From assembly GCA_036399835.1 (NCBI GenBank), contig DASWMI010000120.1, positions 1-14,543 of the forward strand: a stretch of 14,543 bases of DNA, in the 5' to 3' direction. A model generated the notes under the pieces. That model searched no databases, had not been told where the DNA came from, and saw only the letters and a program-made list of their open reading frames with translations. This document shows positions 8,061 to 14,543 of this stretch, piece after piece. A program made the position numbers and the translations under genes. Within the stretch, counting starts at the first letter, position 1; every line of letters starts with the position of its first letter. The stretch comes from DASYML01 sp036399835. GTDB taxonomy: Bacteria; Acidobacteriota; Blastocatellia; Pyrinomonadales; Pyrinomonadaceae.

Positions 8061-8098
8061 GACAAAATTCGGAAACCCGAAGCCGAAAGCAAATCCGC
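8061..8098 (-). repeat. Short degenerate TTCGG-rich heptamer stretch in the leader of copy B
   Basis: Read on the minus strand, this leader stretch contains CTTTCGG, CTTCGGG and TTTCCGA as consecutive imperfect heptamers. It lies just upstream of the copy B start. It may be a decayed short tandem repeat or only chance composition. Confidence 0.25.
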
Positions 8099-8170
8099 AA
8101 AGTTTTTATTCCTCCATCAGCCCTTCGGGCGCTTGCGGTCGGATGCGTTTTGCGCCGCGCAGGGTTGGCT

Positions 8171-9043
8171 TTATTCTTTCCTGTTTTCAGCCCCCGCTTC
8201 CGCTCCCTTACCATTTGAGCCGCGCCTGGCGGATGAAATCTGCGCTGAAAGCTCTTTGACCGCGACCTTTCGATAATCCTGCGGCAGCTCAAAAAGACCA
8301 GGTTCGGCTTCCTGCTTGATGTCCACCAACTCCATGCTGTACATGGCCGCGCTCTTGTCTCTACTCCCAGAAGTAGTCTCGTACTTGATGGGCATGCCGA
8401 GCGCATCGTCTATCCAGATTAAGCTTTCAACTGCCGCGCCGCCATCCTTATCCGTGCGACCCGCAATCGTCACGCGATACTTCGTCGCCGCGCGCCCGTT
8501 GACCTCTTCTGCGCCCAGCTTTTGATAGACGGTGCCCGCGTGCGCTTCGTTAACCAGCCTCTCGGGAGAAAAATCCGAGGCCGTCTCTCCTGCTTGCACA
8601 TCCATCTCCAGCCCCGCCCCCGGTTTCAACTCCGCGTAGAGCTTTTTTGCAGGCACGAGCAGAAAGTGTCCGGCCTTAACCTGCAACTCTGAAACCTTAA
8701 CGCCCGGCATCAACTCGTAATCCTCGCGGCGGCTCTCACCGTCGCGCGCGATAAAGGTCTCCGTGCTGGCGCCGCCATTCTGGTCCGGTGAAGCCGAAGG
8801 CTGCGCGCGCAGGCTGCTCCTGAGGATGACCCGCGCCTGGTAACGCTCAGGCTCTCTGGTCGAAAAGGGAGGGGTCGAGGAAGCTTCACCCGCGGCCCTG
8901 CTATTATTCGCCGTCTCGCTTCTGTTGTCGCCGCCGCTATTGAGCCTCTGGCATGCGGCCAACAAGCCGGCGAGCAAGAGCGCCAGCAGGAGGACCATCG
9001 CCATCCTGCCCGCACGCTTGATTCCTGTGGATGAAGAAAACAT
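8171..9043 (-). CDS. Lipoprotein with LolA/outer-membrane-sorting-like appearance
   Basis: The 290-residue product has a basic n-region, a Leu-rich core and a lipobox LLAAC with the acylated Cys at residue 31, so it should be a lipid-anchored envelope protein. After a low-complexity Ser/Asn/Gly linker (about 32-65) the mature part has the alternating strand pattern of LolA/LppX-fold proteins: ERYQARVILRSS, FIARDGESRREDYEL, VSELQVKAGHFLLVPAKKLYAEL, then VNGRAATKYRVTIAG, SLIWIDDALGMPIKYET, and MELVDIKQEAEPGLFELPQDYRKV. The last two stretches are typical of periplasmic proteins of the DUF4412/outer-membrane lipoprotein-sorting type. The assignment rests on pattern only. The tail is charged and Gly/Ala-rich. 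It heads a probable unit with the two secreted paralogues downstream (gaps 116 and 71 bp). The ATG at 9043 lacks a clear ribosome binding site; ATGs at 9004 and 8998 would also leave a usable signal peptide. Confidence 0.85.
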   Translation of the reverse strand: MFSSSTGIKRAGRMAMVLLLALLLAGLLAACQRLNSGGDNRSETANNSRAAGEASSTPPFSTREPERYQARVILRSSLRAQPSASPDQNGGASTETFIARDGESRREDYELMPGVKVSELQVKAGHFLLVPAKKLYAELKPGAGLEMDVQAGETASDFSPERLVNEAHAGTVYQKLGAEEVNGRAATKYRVTIAGRTDKDGGAAVESLIWIDDALGMPIKYETTSGSRDKSAAMYSMELVDIKQEAEPGLFELPQDYRKVAVKELSAQISSARRGSNGKGAEAGAENRKE

Positions 9044-9096
9044 GAGAGCAACCGATGAACCAAGAGCGATGAACGCGGAACTGTCGGAATTGAATT

Positions 9097-9123
9097 ATCG
9101 AATCATCATCTCTTTGATTCGAT
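9097..9123. promoter_or_regulatory. Perfect 9-bp dyad upstream of the lipoprotein gene
   Basis: ATCGAATCA (9097-9105) and TGATTCGAT (9115-9123) are exact inverted repeats around nine bases. The site is 53 bp upstream of the lipoprotein start and 61 bp past the thiolase stop, both on the minus strand. No U tract follows, so an operator is more likely than a terminator. Confidence 0.4.
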
Positions 9124-9184
9124 GAAGCAATAAGCCCGTAGCTTTCCCTTCATCATTCACGCAGCCCGTATCCATCCTTTTCTT

Positions 9185-10366
9185 TTACACTCGTTCGAGG
9201 AGCAGCGCGAGGCCCATCCCGCCGCTGACGCAGAGCGTCGCCAGCCCGCGCCGCGCACGCCTTCTCTTCATCTCGTGCAATAGCGTGGTCGTGATGCGCA
9301 CGCCCGTACAGCCAATGGGATGGCCCAGCGCAATCGCGCCGCCGTTGACGTTCAGGCGCTCCGCGTCAAAGCCCAATTCGCGGTCGCAGGCGATGACCTG
9401 CGCGGCAAAGGCTTCGTTCAGCTCTATCAGGTCTATCTCGTCGAGCGAGAGCTGCTGTCGCGCCAGTAGATTCCGCACGGCAGGAACTGGACCAATGCCC
9501 ATTATCTCAGGCGCGACGCCCGTGATCTCGTAATCAACGATGCGCGCCTCCGGTTCAGCGCCCGATTCCTTTAAGACCTCTTCGCTGATGACTAAGAGGG
9601 CCGCCGCGCCGTCCGTAATGCCCGAAGAATTTCCGGCAGTCACTGTCCCACCTTTCGAGAAGACGGGCGCGAGCTTGCCCAGAGCTTCAAGGGTCGTGCC
9701 GGCCCTGTAATGCTCGTCGCGCGCAAAAGTCTGCGTCTCTCCCTTGCGCCCCCTGATTTCCAGCGCGAGGACTTCATCATCAAAACGACCCGAAGTAATC
9801 GCGGCTTCGGCGCGTTGCTGCGAGCCGAGCGCGAAACGGTCCTGCTCCTCGCGCGAGATTTCATATTGACGGGCAAGGTTCTCCGCCGTCTCTCCCATCA
9901 AGAGACCGGAGAGCGGGTCCAGAAAGCCGTCGCGCTGCATCCCGTCAACCAGCTCGACGTTGCCCATCCGAGCGCCCCAGCGCGCTCCTTCAGCGAAGTA
10001 AGGCACGCGCGACATGCTCTCCGTGCCGCCCGCCAGCACAGCGCGCGCGCGGCCCAGCATAATCTCCTGCGCCGCCAGGATAATCGCCTTCAGCCCTGAG
10101 CCGCACGCCTGGTTGACCGTATAAGCGGGCACGGTTTCGGGCAGGCCCGCGCGATACGTGATCTGCCGCGCCACGTTTGGTCCACCGCCCGCCTGACGCG
10201 CGCAACCCCAGACGGATTCATCTATCTGGTCCAGACTGAGCCGCGCACGCTTGAGGCTCTCAAGCGCCGCCGCATGTCCCAGATCGGCAGCCGTCAGATG
10301 CGCCAGCGTCCCGCCGAAACGACCAATCGGCGTGCGCACGGAAGCCGTTAAGTAAACATTCTTCAT
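9185..10366 (-). CDS. Acetyl-CoA C-acetyltransferase (thiolase family)
   Basis: Thiolases condense two acetyl-CoA or cleave 3-oxoacyl-CoA, serving beta-oxidation, ketone or hydroxybutyrate metabolism in the cytoplasm. All family signatures are present. Numbered from the GTG at 10372, the acyl-enzyme Cys is C90 in NQACGSGLKAI, followed by the AGGTESMS loop, the NEAFAAQ motif (N319-E320), GHPIGCTG with H351, and CVSGGMG with C381. The full length of 393-395 residues is the family norm, and no domain is missing. The frame can start at GTG 10372, but ATG 10366 is preferred because AGGGA lies ten bases upstream of it and the product then begins MKNVYLTASVRTPIGRFGG, as in biosynthetic-type thiolases. 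Sequence alone cannot say whether the cell uses it for synthesis or degradation. No other fatty-acid gene is in the window. An operator-like inverted repeat lies 54-72 bp upstream. Confidence 0.96.
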   Translation of the reverse strand: MKNVYLTASVRTPIGRFGGTLAHLTAADLGHAAALESLKRARLSLDQIDESVWGCARQAGGGPNVARQITYRAGLPETVPAYTVNQACGSGLKAIILAAQEIMLGRARAVLAGGTESMSRVPYFAEGARWGARMGNVELVDGMQRDGFLDPLSGLLMGETAENLARQYEISREEQDRFALGSQQRAEAAITSGRFDDEVLALEIRGRKGETQTFARDEHYRAGTTLEALGKLAPVFSKGGTVTAGNSSGITDGAAALLVISEEVLKESGAEPEARIVDYEITGVAPEIMGIGPVPAVRNLLARQQLSLDEIDLIELNEAFAAQVIACDRELGFDAERLNVNGGAIALGHPIGCTGVRITTTLLHEMKRRRARRGLATLCVSGGMGLALLLERV

Positions 10367-10419
10367 TGCCACACAATCCCTAAATAAGAAATACTGGCGA
10401 TGCAGTCCGAGAGTTTAAA

Positions 10420-10438
10420 GTTAACGAGAAATGTTAAC
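10420..10438. promoter_or_regulatory. Operator-like inverted repeat in the thiolase/nuclease divergent region
   Basis: Two copies of the hexamer GTTAAC, itself a palindrome, lie at 10420-10425 and 10433-10438, forming TTAAC-N7-GTTAA. The site is about 54-72 bp upstream of the thiolase start. A dimeric regulator such as a TetR- or GntR-type protein could bind here. No regulator gene is adjacent, so this is inference. Confidence 0.35.
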
Positions 10439-10618
10439 ACGATGAAACTAACAAAAGCTAAGGATGCGAGAGCAGCGATCAGAGATGAGCGGTGAAGCGA
10501 AACTGTCAAGTAAGAACGCCTGCGCGGATTCAAGACAGGGGCTTGTTAGCTCATCCTTCATCGTTGACATTTTATCTTTCTTCCCGCGTCGCTCATCCAG
10601 GCTTTTCAAACCTCACAA

Positions 10619-12172
10619 ATGTACCAATACCTCATCGACATAGAAAAAACAGAAGAGGCCGCGCGGCGCATCAAAGAGCTGCTCGAAGCGCATCGAGAAT
10701 GGTTCTACTCGGAGTCAGGGAGCGCAGATGCTCCTCTCCTCCTGCGCAGCGACGAGTGCGACGTGCGCGTGCTGCACGGAAGATTAATCTTCTTCTGTTG
10801 GGGCAACTGCGGGCAGAGCAACTGGCGCATCTTCGGCTGGAAGCGGACGGGAGACAACCTGCTGCTTGAAGCGGGTCGGCGGACAGGCTCTGTCCGCGCC
10901 GTGCTCAAATTGATCCCGCGCGCTTCGGCCAGCGCCATCGCCGCGACAGTCAGCGCCGCACGCCGCGCACGCTGCGAGCGCCTCGCCGCTCTCGCAAGCG
11001 AGATGCTCCCGTCGGCCAGAGTCTTGCGGGTCGGGCTAAGCGCGGGTCCGCGCAGTGGACAGCCCGGGCGCTACGCTCGCATACAACTCAGCGCCCCCCG
11101 CGCCCTCATCGCCGTCACATCCATCGTCGCTGACGAAGTGCGCGGCGATGTGGATGCCTTTCTCTCCTCTGCGCTTATCTGGCTCGCGCGTCTTAATGAA
11201 AGAGCGCGCACAAGAGACGAACAAAAGCTCTGGCTCGTCGTTCAAGCAGAACTGGCGTGGGAGGTCAAGCGTCGCGTCGCGCTCCTGCGCGATGGATTGC
11301 GGCGCGCCATCAGTCTTTACGAGCTGGACCAGGACTGGGAGGAGCTGAAACCCTTGCCGCAGCTTGAGCTTGAAGAGTTGTGGAATGAAAAACTGCCGCC
11401 CTTTCCACCCGTTCGGCCTGTGACTGAAAGCGAGTGGGCCAGCCGCATCATCGCGCTCGCGCCCGCAGAGATTGACCTGGTGCGTGCGCGGCGCGGCGAG
11501 ACGCTGCGCTTTCAAGGACTGCCTTTCGCGCGCGTGCGCCGCTTGATGAACAGCGAGCAGGTCTGGTTTGGGATTGAGGGCGGGCGCAGGCGCTTGCTCG
11601 AAGAGGACGTGCTTGATGACTGGACCAGTTTGATTGAAGAGCTAAAGGCGCATCGCCGCGCAGACGCTTCGGACCACCGCCATGCTTTCTACAGGGCCGC
11701 GCCCGAAAGCTGGCTCGAATCCCTGCTTCGCCGTGACATCACGCGGCTCGACCCGGGCCTGCGCCTCGCGCCGCTCCATGCACAATTTCGTACCTCTCAT
11801 GCTGGGAGCACGGGCACGCGCTCGCTGGACCTGCTCGCGCTCAGGCGCGATGGGCGGTTGGTCGTCATTGAGCTGAAAGTTTCCGAAGACCGCGAGCACG
11901 CCTTGCAGGGCGCGGACTACTGGCGGCGCGTCGAAGCACACAGGCGCGCGGGCCACATCTCGCGCGCGCAACTCTTCGGCGATCTCTTGATAGAAGATGC
12001 CCCGCCGCTCGTCTACCTCGTCGCGCCGCTGCTTCGCTTTCACAGAGCCTTCAACATGCTCGCACGCGCCGTCAGGCCGGAGATTGAGATGTACCGCTTT
12101 GACCTCAACGAAAACTGGCGCTCCGGTGTCCGCGTCGTCCGGCGCGCGCGTCTCAATCAAAGTCAGGGTTGA
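10619..12172 (+). CDS. Unrecognised protein with C-terminal PD-(D/E)XK nuclease domain (NucS/DUF91-like)
   Basis: This 517-residue protein is not one I recognise as a whole. Its C-terminal third carries a clear PD-(D/E)XK core: ESWLESLLRRD (E367), then LDPGLRLAPLHAQFR, RSLDLLAL (D404), GRLVVIELK (E418, K420) and a helix with EHALQGADYW (Q430). That order and spacing resemble the C-terminal nuclease of NucS/EndoMS and other DUF91-type proteins. The first 345 residues match nothing I can name. They contain a beta-rich part (about 47-100, with VRVLHGRLIFFCWG and NWRIFGWKR), an Arg/Ala-rich helical part (about 105-245), and a basic patch near 285-325 (LRFQGLPFARVRRLM) that could contact nucleic acid. 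There is no signal peptide, so the protein is cytoplasmic. It is divergent from the thiolase gene (about 250 bp) and ends eight bases before the convergent transglycosylase gene. The ATG at 10619 has no good ribosome binding site; a TTGACA at 10564 lacks a matching -10. The nuclease fold is well supported; substrate and role are unknown. Confidence 0.88.
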   Translation: MYQYLIDIEKTEEAARRIKELLEAHREWFYSESGSADAPLLLRSDECDVRVLHGRLIFFCWGNCGQSNWRIFGWKRTGDNLLLEAGRRTGSVRAVLKLIPRASASAIAATVSAARRARCERLAALASEMLPSARVLRVGLSAGPRSGQPGRYARIQLSAPRALIAVTSIVADEVRGDVDAFLSSALIWLARLNERARTRDEQKLWLVVQAELAWEVKRRVALLRDGLRRAISLYELDQDWEELKPLPQLELEELWNEKLPPFPPVRPVTESEWASRIIALAPAEIDLVRARRGETLRFQGLPFARVRRLMNSEQVWFGIEGGRRRLLEEDVLDDWTSLIEELKAHRRADASDHRHAFYRAAPESWLESLLRRDITRLDPGLRLAPLHAQFRTSHAGSTGTRSLDLLALRRDGRLVVIELKVSEDREHALQGADYWRRVEAHRRAGHISRAQLFGDLLIEDAPPLVYLVAPLLRFHRAFNMLARAVRPEIEMYRFDLNENWRSGVRVVRRARLNQSQG

Positions 12173-12180
12173 GCATCGAG

Positions 12181-13017
12181 TCAGGGCCTGGTTTGATAAG
12201 AGGAGAGAGGTTGTATTTGAAGACCGAAGGCTTGCGGGTTTTCGCCTATGATGGCGGCGGCGAAGAAGCGCGGGACATAATAGACATTCTCCGTGTTAAA
12301 GCTCGGGTCGAGCTTTTCGCGTTGAGCCGTCAGGGCGCAGATGCTGCATTGCCTATCCTGTTCGCTTGTGAGCTGGGAAAGGTCGCGCTCGACCACGCTT
12401 TCGCCGCGATTGTAGGCCAAGAGGGCGAGCGTCTCCTTCATCCTGTCCGCTTTGAACCGCTTGAGATTCTGCGCGATGTAACGCGCCGCCGCGTCTGCGG
12501 ATTTCTCCGCGTCCAAAAGCTCCTGCGTCGTCAGGCCAAAGCGCAGCCCTGTCTGCGGCAGAAACTGGAACATCCCCAAAGCACCCATCCCGCTCGGCGT
12601 CTCAAGGTTGACGTATTCGGATTCGATCAAGGGAAGATAAAGGCCGATGAGCGGCGAGACGTTGCGCGACTGGAATGCTCGCATCAGCATCGGCGCAAGC
12701 TCTCGCCCGCGCTCGAAGACCGGGCGCGCATCTCTTTTTGATGATGCGTCGCCCTCCTTATTGCTGAGGCGCTGCGCGTAACTCTCAACCGCCTTTTGAA
12801 TGTAGCCCTCGAAGGCGGGTGTGAATTCGTAATCCGTGCCAGACATCCGGCGAGCAATCAGCCGCGCCTGCCCGCCGACAAAAGAGGCGCGCTCCGTCTG
12901 CGTCATCTCTTGATAGAGCCTGGTTGCGGGCGAGCTTTGCGCGCGCGCGGCTGGTCCACTCGCGGTCAAAGAAATTATTCCGGCAAGCAGTAAAAGAAGG
13001 GTTCTCTTGAGTTTCAT
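12181..13017 (-). CDS. Secreted lytic transglycosylase (SLT/MltD-type catalytic domain)
   Basis: Lytic transglycosylases cleave the MurNAc-GlcNAc bond of peptidoglycan in the periplasm. The 278-residue product begins MKLKRTLLLLL and has a signal peptide probably cleaved after AARA (residue 26). Residues about 118-260 match the transglycosylase SLT domain: LPLIESEYVN with the catalytic Glu at E132, SGMGALGMFQFLPQTGLRFGL (143-162), the helix around ARYIAQNL, LALLAYNRG (197-205) and ENVYYVPRFFAAAIIGENP (243-261), which parallels the YVP segment of MltD-type enzymes. There is no LysM or other wall-binding domain, so it is a minimal enzyme. The frame extends upstream to a TTG at 13077, but ATG 13017 has AGAGG ten bases upstream and is followed at once by the signal peptide. 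It is divergent from the sigma factor gene and convergent with the nuclease gene; only eight bases separate the two stop codons. Confidence 0.93.
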   Translation of the reverse strand: MKLKRTLLLLLAGIISLTASGPAARAQSSPATRLYQEMTQTERASFVGGQARLIARRMSGTDYEFTPAFEGYIQKAVESYAQRLSNKEGDASSKRDARPVFERGRELAPMLMRAFQSRNVSPLIGLYLPLIESEYVNLETPSGMGALGMFQFLPQTGLRFGLTTQELLDAEKSADAAARYIAQNLKRFKADRMKETLALLAYNRGESVVERDLSQLTSEQDRQCSICALTAQREKLDPSFNTENVYYVPRFFAAAIIGENPQAFGLQIQPLSSYQTRP

Positions 13018-13187
13018 GTGTCTTCGACCTCTCATCTTGATTTGAAAATGTGAGAGAGCGTTTGGAACGACTCCCAATTAGTAAGCGAGAAATGTAGGCG
13101 AAAGTGTTCACCGCCGAGAAGAAAATCTCGCGCCCGCGGGAAAGTTTTTAAAGCCTCTTCGGATTGCCACAAAGCTTGCGCGAAAGG

Positions 13188-13196
13188 TGGTAGACT
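13188..13196 (+). promoter_or_regulatory. Candidate extended -10 element for the sigma factor gene
   Basis: TGG followed by TAGACT at 13191-13196 resembles an extended -10 box. The nearest -35-like hexamer, TTGCCA at 13164-13169, is 21 bp upstream, which is too far for a standard promoter. It would give a leader of about 40 nt. Confidence 0.25.
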
Positions 13197-13242
13197 CTGC
13201 TCCGGCCTGTGCTTTAAAGTGCGACGGGGAACTCCAGGGAAG

Positions 13243-13809
13243 ATGACCACGCTTTCACAGCAGAACTTGACGGAGCTACTGCTTGAGTGGCAGCAGGGAG
13301 ACAAAGGCGCGCTCGATAAGCTGACGCCCCTGGTCTACGACGAGCTGCGCCGCATCGCGCATCGCTACGTGCAGCGCGAGCGTAGCGGCCACACCCTGCA
13401 AACCACAGCGCTCGTCAACGAGGCTTATCTGCGTCTCGCCGGACAGCAGAAAATAGAGTGGCATAATCGCGCGCACTTCTTCGCTGTCACGGCGCAGGTG
13501 ATGCGCCGCATTTTGATTGATTATGCGCGGCGGCGTCATTACGCCAAGCGCGGCGGCGATGCCAAGCAGGTCACGCTTGATGAAGCGCAAGCGATGTCTC
13601 CAGAGCGCGCCGCCGAACTCCTCGCACTCGACGAAGCCCTGAGTGAGCTGGCAAGGCTGGACCAGCGCAAGAGCCGCGTCGTAGAGCTGCGCTACTTCGG
13701 CGGTCTGAGCCTGGAAGAGACGGCGGAGGCTCTCGAAGTCTCGTTGATGACCGTCCGGCGCGATTGGCGCGCCGCCAAAGCCTGGCTCTATCAGACGATT
13801 AAGAAATAG
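13243..13809 (+). CDS. ECF-like RNA polymerase sigma factor (acidobacterial TIGR02999 type)
   Basis: The product, 188 residues from ATG 13243, directs RNA polymerase to an unknown promoter set. It begins MTTLSQQNLTELLLEWQQGDKGALDKLTPLVYDELRRIAHRYVQRER, which is characteristic of this group (quoted here in full only as the family signature is short pieces: LLLEWQQGD, PLVYDELRRIA). Region 2 continues with TTALVNEAYLRLAGQ and HFFAVTAQVMRRILIDYARRR. Region 4 carries LDQRKSRVVELRYFGGLSLEETAEALEVS followed by the recognition helix LMTVRRDWRAAKAWLYQ. The linker between them (about 100-125) is short. The frame is open from a GTG at 13219, but ATG 13243 follows AGGGA and GGGGA and fits the usual family N-terminus. 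No anti-sigma gene is next to it; instead a Ser/Thr kinase follows 108 bp downstream on the same strand, a common arrangement in acidobacteria that suggests kinase-linked control. That link is inference. Confidence 0.94.
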   Translation: MTTLSQQNLTELLLEWQQGDKGALDKLTPLVYDELRRIAHRYVQRERSGHTLQTTALVNEAYLRLAGQQKIEWHNRAHFFAVTAQVMRRILIDYARRRHYAKRGGDAKQVTLDEAQAMSPERAAELLALDEALSELARLDQRKSRVVELRYFGGLSLEETAEALEVSLMTVRRDWRAAKAWLYQTIKK

Positions 13810-13909
13810 TTTTCAGTCTTGAGTTTTCAGTTTTCAGTTAAAAGCAGATGCCCTTGGCTGAGAGCTTGAGGACCACAATCTAACGTCTGAAACTGAAAAC
13901 TGAAAACTG
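13810..13909. repeat. TTTTCAG heptamer repeats forming an 18-bp inverted repeat
   Basis: Directly after the sigma factor stop codon, four heptamers run TTTTCAG, TCTTGAG, TTTTCAG, TTTTCAG (13810-13837). After about 50 bases the complement appears as CTGAAAC, TGAAAAC, TGAAAAC (13887-13907). Bases 13822-13839 and 13891-13908 are perfect inverted repeats of 18 bp around a 51-base loop. Heptamer short tandem repeats are known from other bacteria (for example cyanobacterial STRRs). The 3' arm ends ten bases before the kinase start codon. Confidence 0.85.
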
Positions 13910-13917
13910 CTTTGATA

Positions 13918-14543
13918 ATGACTTCCGAACGCTGGCAAGAGGTGGAGGCTTTGTTGCAGGCGGCGCTGGACCGCCCGCCAGAGGAGCGTGCGGGCTTTCT
14001 GGACCAGGCTTGCGTGGGCGACGAGGAGCTGAAAAGCGAGGCGAGCGCGTTGGTTGAGGCTTACGATGAGGCGGGCGATTTTATTGAAGAGCCTGCCATC
14101 ATGCAGGATGCGCGGGTGCTGGTCGGCGGCGGGCTAGATGTCAACGCGGGGCGCGTCGTCGGCTCTTATAGAATTGTCGAGCGGCTCGGCGCAGGTGGCA
14201 TGGGCGAAGTTTATCTGGCGCAGGATACGCGTCTCAGCCGCCCTGTGGCGTTGAAGATTCTGCCAGCCTATTTCGTTTCGGATGATATGCGCCTGCGCCG
14301 TTTTCAAAGAGAGGCGCGCGCCGCTTCGGCCCTCAACCATCCGAATATTCTGACGATTCACGAAGTCGGGGAGGCCGAAGAGGGACGCTTTATCGCGACC
14401 GAATTTATTGATGGCGAGACTATACGCGAGTTGATAGACAATGAGAGCCTCTCGCTTGAAGAGGTGCTGGACATTGCCATTCAGGTCGCCTTCGCTCTTT
14501 CGGCGGCGCACGCCGCGGGGATCGTCCACCGCGACATCAAGCC
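13918..14543 (+). CDS. PknB-type Ser/Thr protein kinase (partial, runs off right edge)
   Basis: The frame opens at ATG 13918 and is still open at the last base, giving 208 complete codons. Residues 1-75 (MTSERWQEVEALLQAALDRP, then PEERAGFLDQACVGDEELKSE and AGDFIEEPA) are the helical leader found ahead of many acidobacterial kinases. The kinase domain starts at about residue 84 with YRIVERLGAGGMGEVYLA, the glycine-rich ATP loop (G91, G93, G96). It continues with VALKIL (ATP-binding Lys K113), RRFQREARAASALNHPNI (alpha-C Glu E132) and IVHRDIKP, the start of the catalytic loop (D206, K208). The DFG motif and any membrane segment or sensory C-terminus lie beyond the window. No ribosome binding site is visible; the sequence just before the ATG is the arm of an inverted repeat. 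It is downstream of the sigma factor gene on the same strand and is probably functionally paired with it. Confidence 0.94.
   Translation, partial: MTSERWQEVEALLQAALDRPPEERAGFLDQACVGDEELKSEASALVEAYDEAGDFIEEPAIMQDARVLVGGGLDVNAGRVVGSYRIVERLGAGGMGEVYLAQDTRLSRPVALKILPAYFVSDDMRLRRFQREARAASALNHPNILTIHEVGEAEEGRFIATEFIDGETIRELIDNESLSLEEVLDIAIQVAFALSAAHAAGIVHRDIK

Noticed and set aside
8099..8125. GGAGGA followed by a short reading frame in the leader of copy B, as a possible leader peptide
   Set aside because: The only start is TTG, the frame is about 14 codons and falls in degenerate TTCGG-rich sequence; nothing supports translation.
8119..8130. GCCCTTCGGGC hairpin downstream of the lipoprotein gene as a terminator
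   Set aside because: The stem is only four base pairs and no U tract follows on the minus strand.
13018..13077. Upstream TTG start (13077) for the lytic transglycosylase
   Set aside because: It would place 20 residues before a normal signal peptide; ATG 13017 has a ribosome binding site and starts the signal peptide directly.
13115..13130. CGAGA-N6-TCTCG inverted repeat in the transglycosylase/sigma gap
   Set aside because: Five base pairs with no extension is expected by chance in a sequence of this composition.
1..14543. Scarcity of CTAG
   Set aside because: Only a couple of sites were noticed, but CTAG is rare in most bacterial genomes and carries no special meaning here.

Overview
The window looks like chromosomal DNA (roughly 60% G+C, no mobile element seen) from a Gram-negative-type soil bacterium. 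It is most likely an acidobacterium, perhaps Blastocatellia. The main reason is the pair at the right end: a sigma factor of the large acidobacterial ECF-like group (TIGR02999 type) followed by a Pkn-type Ser/Thr kinase whose N-terminal segment (MTSERWQEVE...) is typical of that phylum. Taxonomy is inferred from family resemblance only.

Layout. (1) 1-2000, minus strand: a membrane-anchored FecR-domain protein with FN3-like and Ig-like modules, followed by a sensor-like gene that runs off the left edge. (2) 2256-3347, minus: a TerC/Alx-family membrane protein with its own terminator. (3) 3652-5661, plus: a PpiD/SurA-type parvulin foldase anchored in the inner membrane, divergent from terC. It ends at a strong bidirectional terminator. 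(4) 5749-9043, minus: a lipoprotein with a LolA-like appearance, then two tandemly duplicated secreted proteins of unknown function, probably one transcription unit. (5) 9185-10366, minus: a thiolase (acetyl-CoA C-acetyltransferase type) with an operator-like dyad upstream. (6) 10619-12172, plus: an unrecognised 517-residue protein with a C-terminal PD-(D/E)XK nuclease core. (7) 12181-13017, minus: a secreted lytic transglycosylase that meets the nuclease gene tail to tail. (8) 13243-14543, plus: sigma factor and Ser/Thr kinase, separated by a heptamer-based inverted repeat.

Much of the window concerns the cell envelope: foldase, lipoprotein, secreted duplicates, murein lyase and FecR protein. 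The regulatory genes (FecR/GAF-like pair, sigma/kinase pair) lie at the two ends. I saw no tRNA, rRNA, CRISPR array, transposase or phage gene. The best leads for something undescribed are the PD-(D/E)XK protein, the duplicated secreted pair with its lipoprotein, the TTTTCAG inverted repeat, and a marked shortage of GATC.
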